A stretch of 64,000 nucleotides of DNA. It comes from Thainema sp966674685 (GTDB lineage: Bacteria; Cyanobacteriota; Cyanobacteriia; Phormidesmidales; Phormidesmidaceae). Position 1 is the first letter of the stretch; the number at the start of each line of letters is the position of its first letter. The stretch spans positions 1 through 64,000 of the forward strand of contig CBKWJC010000027.1 of assembly GCA_966674685.1 (NCBI GenBank). The letters are read 5' to 3'. Both the position numbers and the translations under genes were made by a program. Shown one piece after another: positions 34,494 through 44,800 of this stretch. The notes under the pieces were generated by a model. The model worked only from the letters and a program-made list of their open reading frames with translations. It did not search any database and had not been told where the DNA came from.

Positions 34494-34955
34494 ATGGCTG
34501 AATTTTTCAAGTTTGAATCCGATTTTGTTGAATCTCTCCGCTGCATTCCGATGCAGGTACGCTACAAGCTAGATACCTGTGGCGTGAAGCTGAAGCTGGA
34601 ACACTGGCACCAGTTCAGCCAGGCTGAGCGAGAAATGCTGGTAAATTTGCCCTGTGAGACGCCAGGGGAAGTGAAGGATTACTGCGATCGCACCCAGCAA
34701 CTCGTCAAACACTACAACGGCAGTCCAGCCAAAACGCTGGAGATTGACCCGAATCCAGGCTGGCTGGATGCTACTACTATTCCCCCGCAAACTCAGGCCA
34801 AGGCCGCAGAGTTTGATGCCCAGATTGATCTATCACAGTGGGAAGCTTTGACTCCACTCCAACGGTTTGCGCTGATTAAACTCAGTCGCCCCAGTCACGA
34901 AAACAAAAACTTTCTGCCTGCGCTCAAAGAATTCAACTTGCTGAGCCAATCCTAG
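34494..34955 (+). CDS. narM: Nitrate reductase associated protein NarM
   Basis: A 153-residue soluble protein of the nitrate-reductase-associated family. Genetic work in Synechococcus showed narM to be needed for active NarB, probably for cofactor insertion or assembly. Conserved text includes FKFESDFVESLRCIPM, VRYKLDTCGVKLKLEHW and the C-terminal ALTPLQRFALIKLSRPSHE. The start ATG lies 42 bases after the GNAT gene. Its presence here completes the nitrate reduction set. No separate NtcA site is visible just upstream. Confidence 0.9.
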   Translation: MAEFFKFESDFVESLRCIPMQVRYKLDTCGVKLKLEHWHQFSQAEREMLVNLPCETPGEVKDYCDRTQQLVKHYNGSPAKTLEIDPNPGWLDATTIPPQTQAKAAEFDAQIDLSQWEALTPLQRFALIKLSRPSHENKNFLPALKEFNLLSQS

Positions 34956-35230
34956 ACATCGGATTTCTGGTGCGAAATTGTCAATCTTGTTGAGTTATTG
35001 CGTAGGTTGGATAGAGCGCTAGTAAAACCCAACAAAACCGCGTAGATTGGGTTGAACAACGGAAAACCTAATCTACACGGGGAACTTTTGTCAATCAATC
35101 AGCAAGTTTTATTGCGCTTTGTTGCTGAGTTTTCTCCGTGTTTTTCGGTAAATTAAATCGCTTGTCCTGATGGGTGATAACGAGATGGAAAGAGGAAAAA
35201 GAGCCATCATATCTACCCATCGCCGATCTC
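34956..35230. other. Short intergenic region with inverted repeat
   Basis: TAGGTTGGATAGAG and TAGATTGGGTTG with AACCTAATCTAC form imperfect inverted repeats between about 35000 and 35080, a common type of intergenic repeat in cyanobacteria. No gene is seen. Confidence 0.35.
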
Positions 35231-37564
35231 ATGCCAATCTTCTGCAAGCGCCACTGGCTAGACTGGACTGAATATCTATTGCTCCTGTGTACTGGAGTGG
35301 GAACCACCGCTGCGGTTGTGTCGCATAACGCCGTGTTTGCGATCGCGCCCCTCTTTCTCCTCGCGGGCTGCAACCTTGCCAATCGCCAGCGCTTGCAGCA
35401 AACCACCTTAGCTCAAACCAGCAGCAGCTTAGCGGCAACCGAAGCGAATGTGGCTCAGCGGCTCGTCCAGGTTGAAACTCAGGTGCAGGATTCGCCCTCC
35501 TCGGAAGCCTTTCACCAGTTTCAGCAGGCGATTATTCATCGCAATCAGCACATTCTGTCTGACGCCATGCAGCGAGTTGAAGACTTACAGCAGCAGGTGC
35601 AGCGCTGTTTGTGGGAAATTGAGCATCTGGATTTCAGCCATATTCATAACGAAACCAATCATCTCCAGGATCGCTATAGCCAGCTTGAATGGAGCATTAA
35701 GCAAATTCACTCGCGGCTGCATCAGATTCCGGCTCCATCGCGACTGGAGCATCTAGAATCCATCTTGACCCAACTGCAAATGGAAACGGTGCAAATCCGG
35801 GTGGGCTTAGAAAGCGTCAGTCACGAAACGCGCAGCACGATTCATCCCCTCCAGGATCAGATTACGGCTCTGGAGCTACAGCTCAAACGGCTGATGCGTA
35901 CTACTGACCTGACGATGGTGCAGCAGGAAGTGGCTGAAATTATCAAATCGCTGACCGATTTGGTGCCAAAAAAGGACTTTCTGGGTCTGACCCATCAGTT
36001 TGAGAATCTGCAACTGCAGCAGCATGATCTGCAGCAAGCGATCGCAATGCTGAACGAAAAGCTGCGCTTGGTCGATGTCGTCGGATCGCAGTCCGCCCAG
36101 TTTGACTCTCTACAGGCCGAAATTGCTCAACTGCAAACCCAGATTGATGGGCTAATGCAGCAGGCCCAGTCTGGTTCTGAGCAGGCTATTGTGCAAACGG
36201 TGATGCGCCAAATTATTCATCATTTGCCGACCGCGCTTGACATGGCAGCGCTGCAGCAGCAGGTGCAGGTGCTTTCGTCACGGATGGACGATACGGAAGC
36301 GGCACTGCTCAACACCCAGCAGCAAGTGGCGCAGTCCAACCGACATCAACTGCTGTTTGATTTTTCTACCGCAGCGGATCGATCTGGCGCTCCTTCATCA
36401 GCGCCATCGTCCGGTCAAGCGTCCCAACAAGCGTCCCAGCATCAAGCGCTGTCATCGCTGTTGGCTCAGGCTCAAAAGCAGGTTCTGCTAGTTTGGCCGT
36501 GGTCAGATCAAGAGGAACTCGATGGTGGACTGATCAACCAGCTTGAGCAGCTTTTGGAGCGCCAGGTACAGGTGGAAATTGGCTGGTGTCATCGCGGCGA
36601 TCGCAGAGAGGGACGCTGGCTAGCTCCCATTCAGCAGCAGTGGAAGACCTATCCCCGCCATCGCCAGCATCTCCAGGCCATGCTGAATCAGTTGCTGCCG
36701 CTGAAACAGCGCTACGCAGAGCGCTTTCGGTTCAAAGTGTTGGGTACCGATGAGAATTTTCTGGTCTGCGATCGCACCCTCGCCGTCGTCGGTCTACACA
36801 GTATCTTGACCCAGACAGCGGTGATTCCCACCGTTGGCATGAAGTTGCAGACGACTGATCCAGCCGTCGTGCAGCGCCTGATCCAGCGGTTTTATCACTC
36901 CCAGATTGACAATGAGGATGCCGCTGCCTTCTTCAATCGTGGCGTTACCCGCTACGACTTGGGCGATCAGGCTGGAGCGATCGCCGACTTCACGCAGGTG
37001 ATCCGGCTCTATCCGCAGGATGCCATAGCCTACAACAACCGGGGACTGGCGCATTATGATTTGGGCAATTTTGCTCAGGCTTTGGCCGACTTGAGTCAAG
37101 CGATTCAGTGCCAGCCCTACCAAATCGTGCCCTACTGTAATCAGGGCAAGATCCAAATGGAGCAGGGCAACTGGACGGCAGCGTTAAACAGCTTTGATGC
37201 AGTGATTGAGATGAAGCCAGATTCACCGATTGCCTGGTTCTATCGGGGACGGATTTATCAGCAGCAGGGGCATCTCTCATCTGCGATCGCAGATATCAGC
37301 CGCGCCATTAGTCAGACTCCTGATCAGGCATTTCTGTACTGCTACCGCAGCGCCATCTATCAACATTTGGGCCGAGTTGGGGATGCGATCGCGGATTTAG
37401 AACAGGCGGCTAACTGCTTCCTTGCTCAGCAAGATGAAGTGAATGCTGCCCGCATCCATCGCGCCCTCGAACAGTTGAAGCACAAGGCTTCTCTGCGTCC
37501 GCTGCCATCCTTTATGCCCCATGTACCCCAGGCAAAATCCCGATCAAAAGTGATCAACTCTTGA
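35231..37564 (+). CDS. Membrane coiled-coil protein with PLD-like and TPR domains
   Basis: About 777 residues. The N-terminus has one or two membrane helices (about 13-55, YLLLLCTGVGTTAAVV). A long Gln-rich coiled coil follows (about 60-380), then a globular part (about 410-565) that resembles a phospholipase-D-like fold without clear HKD motifs. It contains ALSSLLAQAQKQVLLVWPWS and FRFKVLGTDENFLVCDRTLA. The last 200 residues are TPR repeats (AAAFFNRGVTRYDLGDQAG, AIAYNNRGLAHYDLGNFAQ). The start is uncertain: ATG 35231 begins right before the membrane helix, while GTG 35174 would add 19 polar residues. The function is unknown; TPRs suggest a scaffold for protein complexes at the membrane. Confidence 0.75.
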   Translation: MPIFCKRHWLDWTEYLLLLCTGVGTTAAVVSHNAVFAIAPLFLLAGCNLANRQRLQQTTLAQTSSSLAATEANVAQRLVQVETQVQDSPSSEAFHQFQQAIIHRNQHILSDAMQRVEDLQQQVQRCLWEIEHLDFSHIHNETNHLQDRYSQLEWSIKQIHSRLHQIPAPSRLEHLESILTQLQMETVQIRVGLESVSHETRSTIHPLQDQITALELQLKRLMRTTDLTMVQQEVAEIIKSLTDLVPKKDFLGLTHQFENLQLQQHDLQQAIAMLNEKLRLVDVVGSQSAQFDSLQAEIAQLQTQIDGLMQQAQSGSEQAIVQTVMRQIIHHLPTALDMAALQQQVQVLSSRMDDTEAALLNTQQQVAQSNRHQLLFDFSTAADRSGAPSSAPSSGQASQQASQHQALSSLLAQAQKQVLLVWPWSDQEELDGGLINQLEQLLERQVQVEIGWCHRGDRREGRWLAPIQQQWKTYPRHRQHLQAMLNQLLPLKQRYAERFRFKVLGTDENFLVCDRTLAVVGLHSILTQTAVIPTVGMKLQTTDPAVVQRLIQRFYHSQIDNEDAAAFFNRGVTRYDLGDQAGAIADFTQVIRLYPQDAIAYNNRGLAHYDLGNFAQALADLSQAIQCQPYQIVPYCNQGKIQMEQGNWTAALNSFDAVIEMKPDSPIAWFYRGRIYQQQGHLSSAIADISRAISQTPDQAFLYCYRSAIYQHLGRVGDAIADLEQAANCFLAQQDEVNAARIHRALEQLKHKASLRPLPSFMPHVPQAKSRSKVINS

Positions 37565-37623
37565 CCTTCAGTGGCCACCTAGCAATCACCTCACATTTTC
37601 TTCCCAAGCATTGCTTAATCTGG

Positions 37624-37669
37624 GTATGAACTGTGATGGGGGGCACTGTGTCCACATCACAGTTCATAC
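37624..37669 (+). terminator. Stem-loop after the PLD/TPR gene
   Basis: GTATGAACTGTGATG (37624-37638) pairs perfectly with CATCACAGTTCATAC (37655-37669). The outer bases GTATGA resemble the hairpin after ftn2. No T run follows. Confidence 0.6.
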
Positions 37670-38106
37670 TTAAATTCCTGCACCCAACTCAACGGTTGGT
37701 ATTACCACCGTGATGCGGCGGCAACATCACCTGTTGGGCTGCCGTTTTACATAGTGCAAAATTAGGAGTCACCCAATTTTGCAGAAACGGTATTGGAGAA
37801 TTGGTATCATCTGCGTAGAAATCAGTAAGCTTGATTGTCGCTTGTGTAACAAATTAGCTATTGCCTGAAAGATATACGGCATGGGACAATTAACTAATCG
37901 ATAAATCACAAGCCTCTAATTCAAGCTTTAGCTAAAAGTACGGATTTAAATCGCTAGAATATCTCAATCAACTCGTTTTATAGACTAAAAGCCCGTGAAT
38001 TTGCTGGATTTGTAAGGCATTTTGCGTTAGCAAGTCATGAGCAAGTCAATCGTTCGAATACATTAAATTCATATCGTGTAATGGGGCTGATATGAGCCTG
38101 GGTTCA

Positions 38107-38153
38107 GTGACTCATAGCGGCACAATCCAAGCAAATTGCGGTTTATGAGTCAC
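38107..38153. repeat. Inverted repeat GTGACTCATA
   Basis: GTGACTCATA (38107-38116) is inverted perfectly at 38144-38153, with GC-GG/GCGG also able to pair. The spacer is 27 bases. It lies about 160 bases upstream of the TPR gene and could be an operator or a small structured RNA. Confidence 0.4.
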
Positions 38154-38310
38154 AGGTTCAATTTTATTTGCATTTTAATGCGGGTTTGATTGGATAAAAT
38201 TTAAGCCAGGATTTTCGCTTTAACCTTGTTTATCTTTTTCTACGACGATACTTTATAAGCATTGATAAAAACTGGGAACACTGGATTCAGAAAGGGCGTT
38301 ACATTACTAT

Positions 38311-39165
38311 TTGGGACTTCCTGTGTTTGATTCCTCGACATCAACTCAATCAAACCAAACTTCAGCCCCAGACTCGCAAGCCTGGTGCAGCCATGGTCAT
38401 GCGCTATACGAATTGGGGCGCTACGAAGGGGCGATCTCGCGCTTTGACAAGGTTTTAGAGGTCGAGCCAGCCAACTATGAGGTCTGGAACAATCGAGGAT
38501 ATGCTCTCTACGAAATGGAGTCCTACGAAGCCGCGATCGCAAGCTTTGATCGCTGCCTAGACATTTCGCCCACTTATGCCCTGGCTTGGCACGGCAAAGG
38601 GATTTCGCTGGCCAAGTTGGGTCAGTACAACATTGCCATTGACTGCTTTGATCAGTCTCTGAAGTATTGTCCTGATGATCCAAAGGCTTGGTATAACCGA
38701 GGCAATGCGCTGATTCGGATTTACCAGTATCGAGAAGCAGCGGAAAGCTTTGACAAAACAGTGGCGCTCAAGCCACAAAACTACCGAGCCTGGTACAACC
38801 GAGGCATTGCCCTCGCTGCCCTGCGCCGCTATCGGCAAGCACTCCACAGCCTCGATACGGCGGTGATGATTAAACAGGACTGCTACTACGCCTGGAACTA
38901 TCGGGGCGTGGTTTTGAATCGCCTCGGTTCTTATGAAGAAGCGTTGAAGAGCTTTGACCGCTCACTTCAGCACAAGCACCACAATCCCAATGCCTGGTAC
39001 GGTAAAGCTAGCACCTACGCGCTCTGCAATCAGGTTAATCTGGCGATCAGTAATCTGCGGCGAGCCGTGGATCTCAGCCCTGGTCTCTACCGGATGATGG
39101 CTCGCACAGATGCCTGCTTCAACAATCTCCAGCAGCATCCGGAGTTTCAATCGCTGATCCAATAA
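38311..39165 (+). CDS. TPR-repeat protein
   Basis: A 284-residue protein made almost entirely of seven TPR units of 34 residues, each with the W..RG.AL..L..Y.EA..SFD pattern (for example AWYNRGNALIRIYQYREAAE). The first 20 residues are Ser/Thr/Gln-rich and the tail is FNNLQQHPEFQSLI. The start is uncertain: TTG 38311 or GTG 38323, neither with a strong ribosome site. TPR proteins mediate protein-protein contacts; no partner can be named. Confidence 0.75.
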   Translation: MGLPVFDSSTSTQSNQTSAPDSQAWCSHGHALYELGRYEGAISRFDKVLEVEPANYEVWNNRGYALYEMESYEAAIASFDRCLDISPTYALAWHGKGISLAKLGQYNIAIDCFDQSLKYCPDDPKAWYNRGNALIRIYQYREAAESFDKTVALKPQNYRAWYNRGIALAALRRYRQALHSLDTAVMIKQDCYYAWNYRGVVLNRLGSYEEALKSFDRSLQHKHHNPNAWYGKASTYALCNQVNLAISNLRRAVDLSPGLYRMMARTDACFNNLQQHPEFQSLIQ

Positions 39166-39186
39166 ACCTTCCGACAGGTAATACAG

Positions 39187-39284
39187 TAAAGTCCGGTTGA
39201 AAATTCATAATTTATTGGTTGTGAACCGTTTGCGGAGCAAACGGTTCACAACCAATAAATTGGGTTCTCATACCCAGACTTCAT
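39187..39284. repeat. Hairpin mini-element, family A copy 2
   Basis: Perfect 25-base arms (39209-39233, 39237-39261) with loop GGA; the core is GTTTGCGGAGCAAAC. The outer flanks TAAAGTCCGGTTGAAAA and GGGTTCTCATACCCAGACTT are the reverse complement of those around 4527-4627, while the stem sequence is different. It follows the TPR gene. Confidence 0.7.
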
Positions 39285-39470
39285 ATTGCTTTCTAGACGA
39301 TTTCTTACAAGACAGCGCTTCATCTTAAGGGAGTAGCGCTATACTTGCCATGCCTTTTGTCCTGAATTTCTGTCTGTAACCTATACCGAACAACTGATTG
39401 CTGTTGGGTTGAGTAACCTGAAACCCGACCTGCAAAACTACAAAACTATTCAAAAGCTTTCAAATTCAAT

Positions 39471-40982
39471 ATGAGTATTCCGGTCGTTTTAGAAGTTGCC
39501 GCTGGCTTAATTTTTATTTACTTGATCTTGAGTTTATTAGCCTCAGAAATTCAAGAAATTATTGGCACCTTGCTCCAGTGGCGGGCTGAGCATCTTAAAC
39601 GATCGGTGGAGCTATTACTAGCAGGCCAAAACGACAGTCAGCTTCAGCAGGCAGAAGCATTAGCCAATCAGCTCTACAGCAATCCGCTGATTCGGGGACT
39701 CAATCAGGAAGGACGCGGCCCGATTGCTCACCTGTTTCGTCGGATTACGCAGGTGATTGGGGCCATTTATCGCGGTATCTTTCGCGTGCGAAATACGTTT
39801 GGCGATCAGAAAAGCGGCCCGTCCTACATTCCGTCGGAAACCTTTGCCAGTACGCTACTGGGAACACTGGGCCTTAATCATCTGGGTCGTTTGGTGGCCA
39901 ATGCGCGCTTTCAGCAGTTTGTGAATGGTCATCTGCGCGAGCCAATTCGGCACATTGTGGCCGATTTGCGAGCTAGTCTAGCCGATGAATTTTTGCTGGA
40001 AGAAGAACTGCGATCGCTAGAAGAAAATTTTGACCAAATCTTAGCTGACTTGGAAAAAGGGCGGGTCAATCTCAGCGCCACGCTGGAGCGACTGCTGCGA
40101 CAAATGGAAATGTTCATTGCCGATGCTGCTCAGCAACTGCCGGGACAGGAGTACTTAACCGAAACTGTGATTAATCGGCTCCAGCGGCTAAAGCGGGTGC
40201 TGGATGGAACGGACAGCGATCGCATTGCATTGATCAAGCAGCTTGAGCCAAGCTTGACCGAGCTAATCACCGTGCTCGACCGCAAGAGCAGCTTTTATCG
40301 GGAATGCGTGCAGATTTTGCGCCAGGGACAAGGTGCGCCAGAAACGCTGCGGGATTTGCAGACGGCGCTGGAACAGCTCGATCCGAATCAGCTCCCCGTC
40401 CGCTTGCGGGACAGCCTGCTGCGACTGGCGGAACGGGCTGAGATCAAGGCAGATGATTTGGAAAATCGCTTAGAACAGTTTCAGGCTGAAGTCGCCACCT
40501 GGTTTGATCGCTCAATGGCCAGAGCTAGCGGTGTCTATCGCCGCAATGCGCGGGGTGTGGCTTTTCTGCTGGGACTTGCGATCGCAATTACCGTTAATGC
40601 CGATACGTTCTATATTGCCAGTCGGCTGGCTCGCGATCCGGCAGTGCGATCGCTAATTTCAGAAGCCAGTCTCGAACTGGTGCAGCAGGCCAATCCAGAA
40701 GCGGAACCCGATCCAGCCACGATTCGCCAGCGAGTTAATGAATTGACCAATGACCTACCGATTCCGCTGGGGCGTAGCCAAACCGTTTTGGATCAGCAGC
40801 GTCAGGATGAAGCACTATGGCCGTTTTGGCTACCGCGTCGGTTTCTGGGCTGGTTCGTGACGGGCATCGCCCTGTCAATGGGGTCATCCTTTTGGTTTGA
40901 TCTGTTGAGCAAAGCAGTCCGAGTACGCAGCACAGGCTCAACGCCAGCTAGCAACACGGAAGCGTCGAAACAGTCGGAGTGA
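39471..40982 (+). CDS. Unknown membrane protein with coiled-coil middle
   Basis: A 503-residue protein of a conserved family whose name I do not know. One membrane helix lies at about 5-27 (VVLEVAAGLIFIYLILSLL), a soluble helical region with Leu/Glu/Arg heptads covers about 130-350, and two helices lie near the end (FLLGLAIAITVNADTFYIA at about 363-382 and FLGWFVTGIALSMGSSFWF at about 460-480). This layout places the long middle on one side of the membrane. No enzymatic motif is visible. ATG 39471 is the only sensible start. It is followed by low-complexity repeats. Confidence 0.75.
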   Translation: MSIPVVLEVAAGLIFIYLILSLLASEIQEIIGTLLQWRAEHLKRSVELLLAGQNDSQLQQAEALANQLYSNPLIRGLNQEGRGPIAHLFRRITQVIGAIYRGIFRVRNTFGDQKSGPSYIPSETFASTLLGTLGLNHLGRLVANARFQQFVNGHLREPIRHIVADLRASLADEFLLEEELRSLEENFDQILADLEKGRVNLSATLERLLRQMEMFIADAAQQLPGQEYLTETVINRLQRLKRVLDGTDSDRIALIKQLEPSLTELITVLDRKSSFYRECVQILRQGQGAPETLRDLQTALEQLDPNQLPVRLRDSLLRLAERAEIKADDLENRLEQFQAEVATWFDRSMARASGVYRRNARGVAFLLGLAIAITVNADTFYIASRLARDPAVRSLISEASLELVQQANPEAEPDPATIRQRVNELTNDLPIPLGRSQTVLDQQRQDEALWPFWLPRRFLGWFVTGIALSMGSSFWFDLLSKAVRVRSTGSTPASNTEASKQSE

Positions 40983-41170
40983 GGAGTAAAGAGTGAGAGG
41001 TGAGGAGCAAAGGGGCTGTAGGGGAGTGTAAAGGCTGTAGAGGCTGTAGAGTGAGCGGATAGGGTATCGGGTAACAGGATAGATTGGCTTAATCCCATCA
41101 TCATTCATCCACCCGTCCACCCATCCACCCCCTTCTCAGCACTCACTCCTCACTTTTCCAAATTTCGCTC
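40983..41170. repeat. Low-complexity purine/pyrimidine repeat region
   Basis: Short direct repeats on the plus strand (GTGAGGAG, GAGGAGCAAAGG, AGGCTGTAGAGGCTGTAGAG) turn after 41090 into pyrimidine-rich repeats (CATCCACCCGTCCACCCATCC). The two halves are partly complementary. Similar blocks lie at 50020-50100 and 50700-50745. Confidence 0.6.
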
Positions 41171-41271
41171 TCAGGATGGAGACGAAAAGTAAGGCATCTG
41201 TCTTATTCTGTTTGGCCTATAGCCATGTTGATTAATCTCTATATAGCCTTTCCTAAGCTACTGAGGTACAA

Positions 41272-41316
41272 GTTATTTTTTGGAAGCCGCGCGGAGCGCG
41301 GCTTCCAAAAAATAAC
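41272..41316. repeat. Perfect hairpin with GGA loop
   Basis: Perfect 21-base arms (41272-41292, 41296-41316) around GGA. The inner stem GGAAGCCGCGC is shared with the hairpin at 55461-55493 (GGGAGCCGTGC and GCGCGGCTTCCC). It lies 77 bases before the XRE gene. Confidence 0.7.
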
Positions 41317-41392
41317 TCCCCCTTTATTAGCACAAGAAGCGCTATAACTGTCGTTCTTAAGGCAAGCCGAATATTCTACAGGGTCATCCATT

Positions 41393-41638
41393 ATGCCGTT
41401 GGAAATCGCTCATTCCATCCGTCAGCTCCGGCAGCAGCTTGGTCTATCTCAGGAAAAGTTTGCTGCTCAGCTTGGCGTTTCATTTCGGACTGTCAATCGT
41501 TGGGAGAACGGTCATACCGAACCGTCTGCCTTAGCGCTCAAGCAGCTTGAAATGTTGCTACAGCAAATGAGCCATTCATCGAAAGCGCATGTGCGTCAAC
41601 AGGGCCAAACTTTACTGACTCAATATTTTCGAAGGTAA
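41393..41638 (+). CDS. Small XRE-family DNA-binding regulator
   Basis: An 81-residue protein that is essentially one helix-turn-helix domain: SIRQLRQQLGLSQEKFAAQL then GVSFRTVNRWENGHTEPSA, followed by a basic tail. It is a cytoplasmic transcription regulator of the Cro/C1 type, like antitoxin or plasmid-type repressors, but no toxin gene is adjacent. The start ATG has a weak ribosome site. Its target is not known. Confidence 0.88.
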   Translation: MPLEIAHSIRQLRQQLGLSQEKFAAQLGVSFRTVNRWENGHTEPSALALKQLEMLLQQMSHSSKAHVRQQGQTLLTQYFRR

Positions 41639-41891
41639 CCTCGAAGGATGAGGCTTAATTGTGATACTCAGGCAATGATTATTGTTTATGTAGGTCAGGC
41701 TTACATAACTCATGACTCGCACCAAACCCCAGGAGGGCTATTTTGCTGTCGCAATGCGGCGGCAAAATAACCCTTGACAAGTTTTTGATCGGTAAGTGCA
41801 AGTTGATGAGCTAACCAACAATCATGGCTGTTTGCAGACATCCTAAGTCGGTAAAAACCAGCGATTGGAAGATGGAGATCGTGTTTAAGAC

Positions 41892-44800
41892 ATGAAGGCA
41901 AGGGACGCCAAAGATACCTTTGTGGGTGGCGGCGAGATGGGGGAGTTAATGCGATCGCAAGACTGGTCGCAAACGCCTTTTGGCCCAGTTGAGCAGTGGT
42001 CACCAAGCCTCAGATCAGCCCTGAGTATTTGCCTCAACTCTCGATTTCCCATTGCCATCTACTGGGGAACCGATCGCTTGCTGCTCTACAACGATGCGTG
42101 GCGACCCATCGTGGGGAATAAGCATCCGTGGTCACTAGGGCGACCTGGACAAGAGGTATGGCCTGAAATTTGGGACGACATTGGGCCAGAATTTGAGCAG
42201 GTTTTTGCAACGGGCGAAGGAATTTTTCACAGCGATGAGCTGTTGGCGATGTATCGCTTTGGCTACACGGAGGAGTGTTTCTTCGACTATACGTTCAATC
42301 CCATCCAGGGTGAGGGCGGCGGAGTTGAGGGCATTTTTAATGTGGTGAGTGAGACGACTTACCGGGTTTTAAATGATCGCCGCGCCCGCTTCCTGCGAGA
42401 ACTCGCCGCCACAACTGGAAATATTAAGACGATTGATGCAGTTTATACGCAGATAACGAAGGTTCTTCAGGCTAATTCGACTGACATTCCGTTTTCGCTT
42501 CTTTATCGCATCGACTCAGAGGAGCAAGTTGCTTACCGCTGTGGTGATGCGGTGGGCGCTACTCAATCTGCATCATCCAAATTATCCAAATCATCTGCGC
42601 TCCTCACCGACTTCATTGCTCCCCAGCGAGTTGATTTAGCTCCAGCCACCTCGACGGGATGGCCCATTGCGGAGGTGGTTCGCACAGCCCAACCTCAGCG
42701 GATTGATAACGTGATAGAGCAGTTTGGCTCGCTGCCGGGTAGCCCCTGGCCGGAACCACCACGGGAGGCAATGGTGGTTCCGATTATGATCCCTGGGCAC
42801 ATGAAGGTTGCTGGGGTGCTGATTGCTGTGGCTAATCCTCGTCGGCAGCTAGATGATAACTATTGCGATTTTTTCAGTCAGACTGCCGGACAAATTGCGG
42901 CTGCGATCGCAAATGCCCAATCCTATGAAGAGGAACGCCGCCGAACTGAAGCCTTAGCAGAGCTAGATCGAGCTAAAACGGTATTCTTTAGCAACATCAG
43001 CCACGAGTTCCGCACACCGCTGACGCTCATGCTTGGCCCGGCTGAGGATGCATTACAGACTACTCAAGATCCAGAGCAGCGCGAACGCCTCGAACTCATC
43101 CACCGCAATGCATTGCGTCTCCAAAAACTGGTCAATACGCTATTAGACTTCTCCCGCATTGAATCCACCCGGATGCAGGCTGTGTATGAACCCACTGATC
43201 TAGCCGCACTGACAACCGATCTGGCGGGTGTCTTTCGTTCCGCAATCGAGCGGGCAGGACTAAACTTTCAGGTCAATTGTCCAACCCTTGCCGAACCCGC
43301 CTATATAGACCGGGAAATGTGGGAAAAGATTGTCCTGAACCTGCTCTCGAATGCGTTCAAGTTTACGTTTGAGGGAGAGATTCGGGTGAGCTTGTGCGTG
43401 GAGGAGTGGGGGCAGGGGAGTAAGGGAGCAGGGGAGCAAGGGGGAGTGTTCGATCAATCATCTCTCCCTCCCTCTCCACCCCCCTCTCCCCATTTCATCC
43501 TCACCGTCCAAGATACAGGCACCGGAATTCCGGCTGATGAGCTACCCCGTATCTTCGATCGATTTCATCGGGTAAAGAGAGTAAGAGGCCGCAGTTATGA
43601 GAGTTCAGGCATTGGTCTGGCCTTAGTGCAGGAGCTGGTTCATTTGCATGGCGGCACGATTGAGGTGAGCAGTGTCATCGACCAAGGCACGACGTTTACC
43701 GTGGCGATTCCAACCGGATCAGCTCATTTACCGTGCGATCGCATCCATGCTGACCGGACGCTGACCTCAACCGCAACGGGAGCCATGCCCTATGTGGAAG
43801 AAGCCTTGCGCTGGTTACCAGCAGAGAGGGTAGGAGAGTGGGAGCAAAGGAGCAGAGGGGCAAGGGAGCAAGGGAGCGAGGGAGCAAGGGAGCAAACCCA
43901 TCCACCCATCCACTCCCCTACCCATCTACCTAAAATTCTCCTGGCCGACGACAACACCGATATGCTCGACTACGTGCAGCGCTTGTTGATTCCACAGTAT
44001 GACGTAGAGGTGGTCAGGGATGGCCGAGCGGCATTAGCGGCTATTCGGCAGGAGCGGCCCGATCTGGTGCTGAGTGATGTCATGATGCCGGAACTGGATG
44101 GCTTTGAGCTGCTGCGGCAGTTACGCGCTGATCCAGCAACCCAAGATTTACCTGTTATCCTGCTGTCGGCGCGAGCGGGTGAAGAGTCTCGCCTTGGTTG
44201 TTTGGTGGCGGGAGCCGATGATTATCTGGTGAAACCCTTTTCGGCCCGTGAGCTACTGGCTCGGGTTGAGGCGGTACTAAAACTCATGCAGCTCCGGCAA
44301 GAGGCTAGCGCCACTCTGCACCGCAGTGAAGAGCGATCGCAACTGGCGCTTCAAATTGCTCAACTGGGAACCTGGCGCTATGACCCTGTAACGACGTTGG
44401 TTGATTTCGACGAGCGCATGCGGGAAATTTGGGGCGAGCCAGCGGATGCAGCCCAGTTGACCCTCGCACGGGTCATCGAGCGGATTCATCCAGCGGATCG
44501 GGATTGGTTGACGAGTACAGTGAGTGCCGCTGTTGAACCCACCTCACCCGGTACCTACAAAATTGACTACCGGATTATTTGGGATGACGGTACGGAGCGC
44601 TGGATCGCTGCGAATGGGCAGGCTATCTTCGCGGGGGAGGGCGACCAACGGCAAGTCGTCGAGTTTTTGGGGACTGCGCTGGATATTACCGATCGCCGCT
44701 CGACAGAAGCGGCTTTGCGAGAAAGCGAAGAACTGACGCAGCGGATTCTTGACAGCAGTAATGACTGCATTAAGGTGCTGACGCTGGAGGGACAAATTCT

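Larger units (their letters stand above)
37565..38310. other. Intergenic region with two hairpins
   Basis: No gene is seen in 745 bases. A terminator-like hairpin (37624-37669) follows the upstream gene, and a second inverted repeat lies at 38107-38153. The middle (37780-38080) is AT-rich and without visible structure. Confidence 0.45.

Noticed and set aside
36410..36450. Possible HKD phospholipase motif in the PLD-like domain
   Set aside because: No HxKxxxxD pattern is present in this stretch, so an active phospholipase is not claimed.
38095..38165. tRNA-like sequence with GGTTCA and a long stem
   Set aside because: No acceptor stem, anticodon arm or CCA-adjacent pairing fits a tRNA; it is an inverted repeat. 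No tRNA or rRNA gene was recognised in the window.
41090..41150. Possible CRISPR-like repeat array of CATCCACCC units
   Set aside because: Units are short, contiguous and without spacers; this is low-complexity tandem sequence. No CRISPR array was seen in the window.
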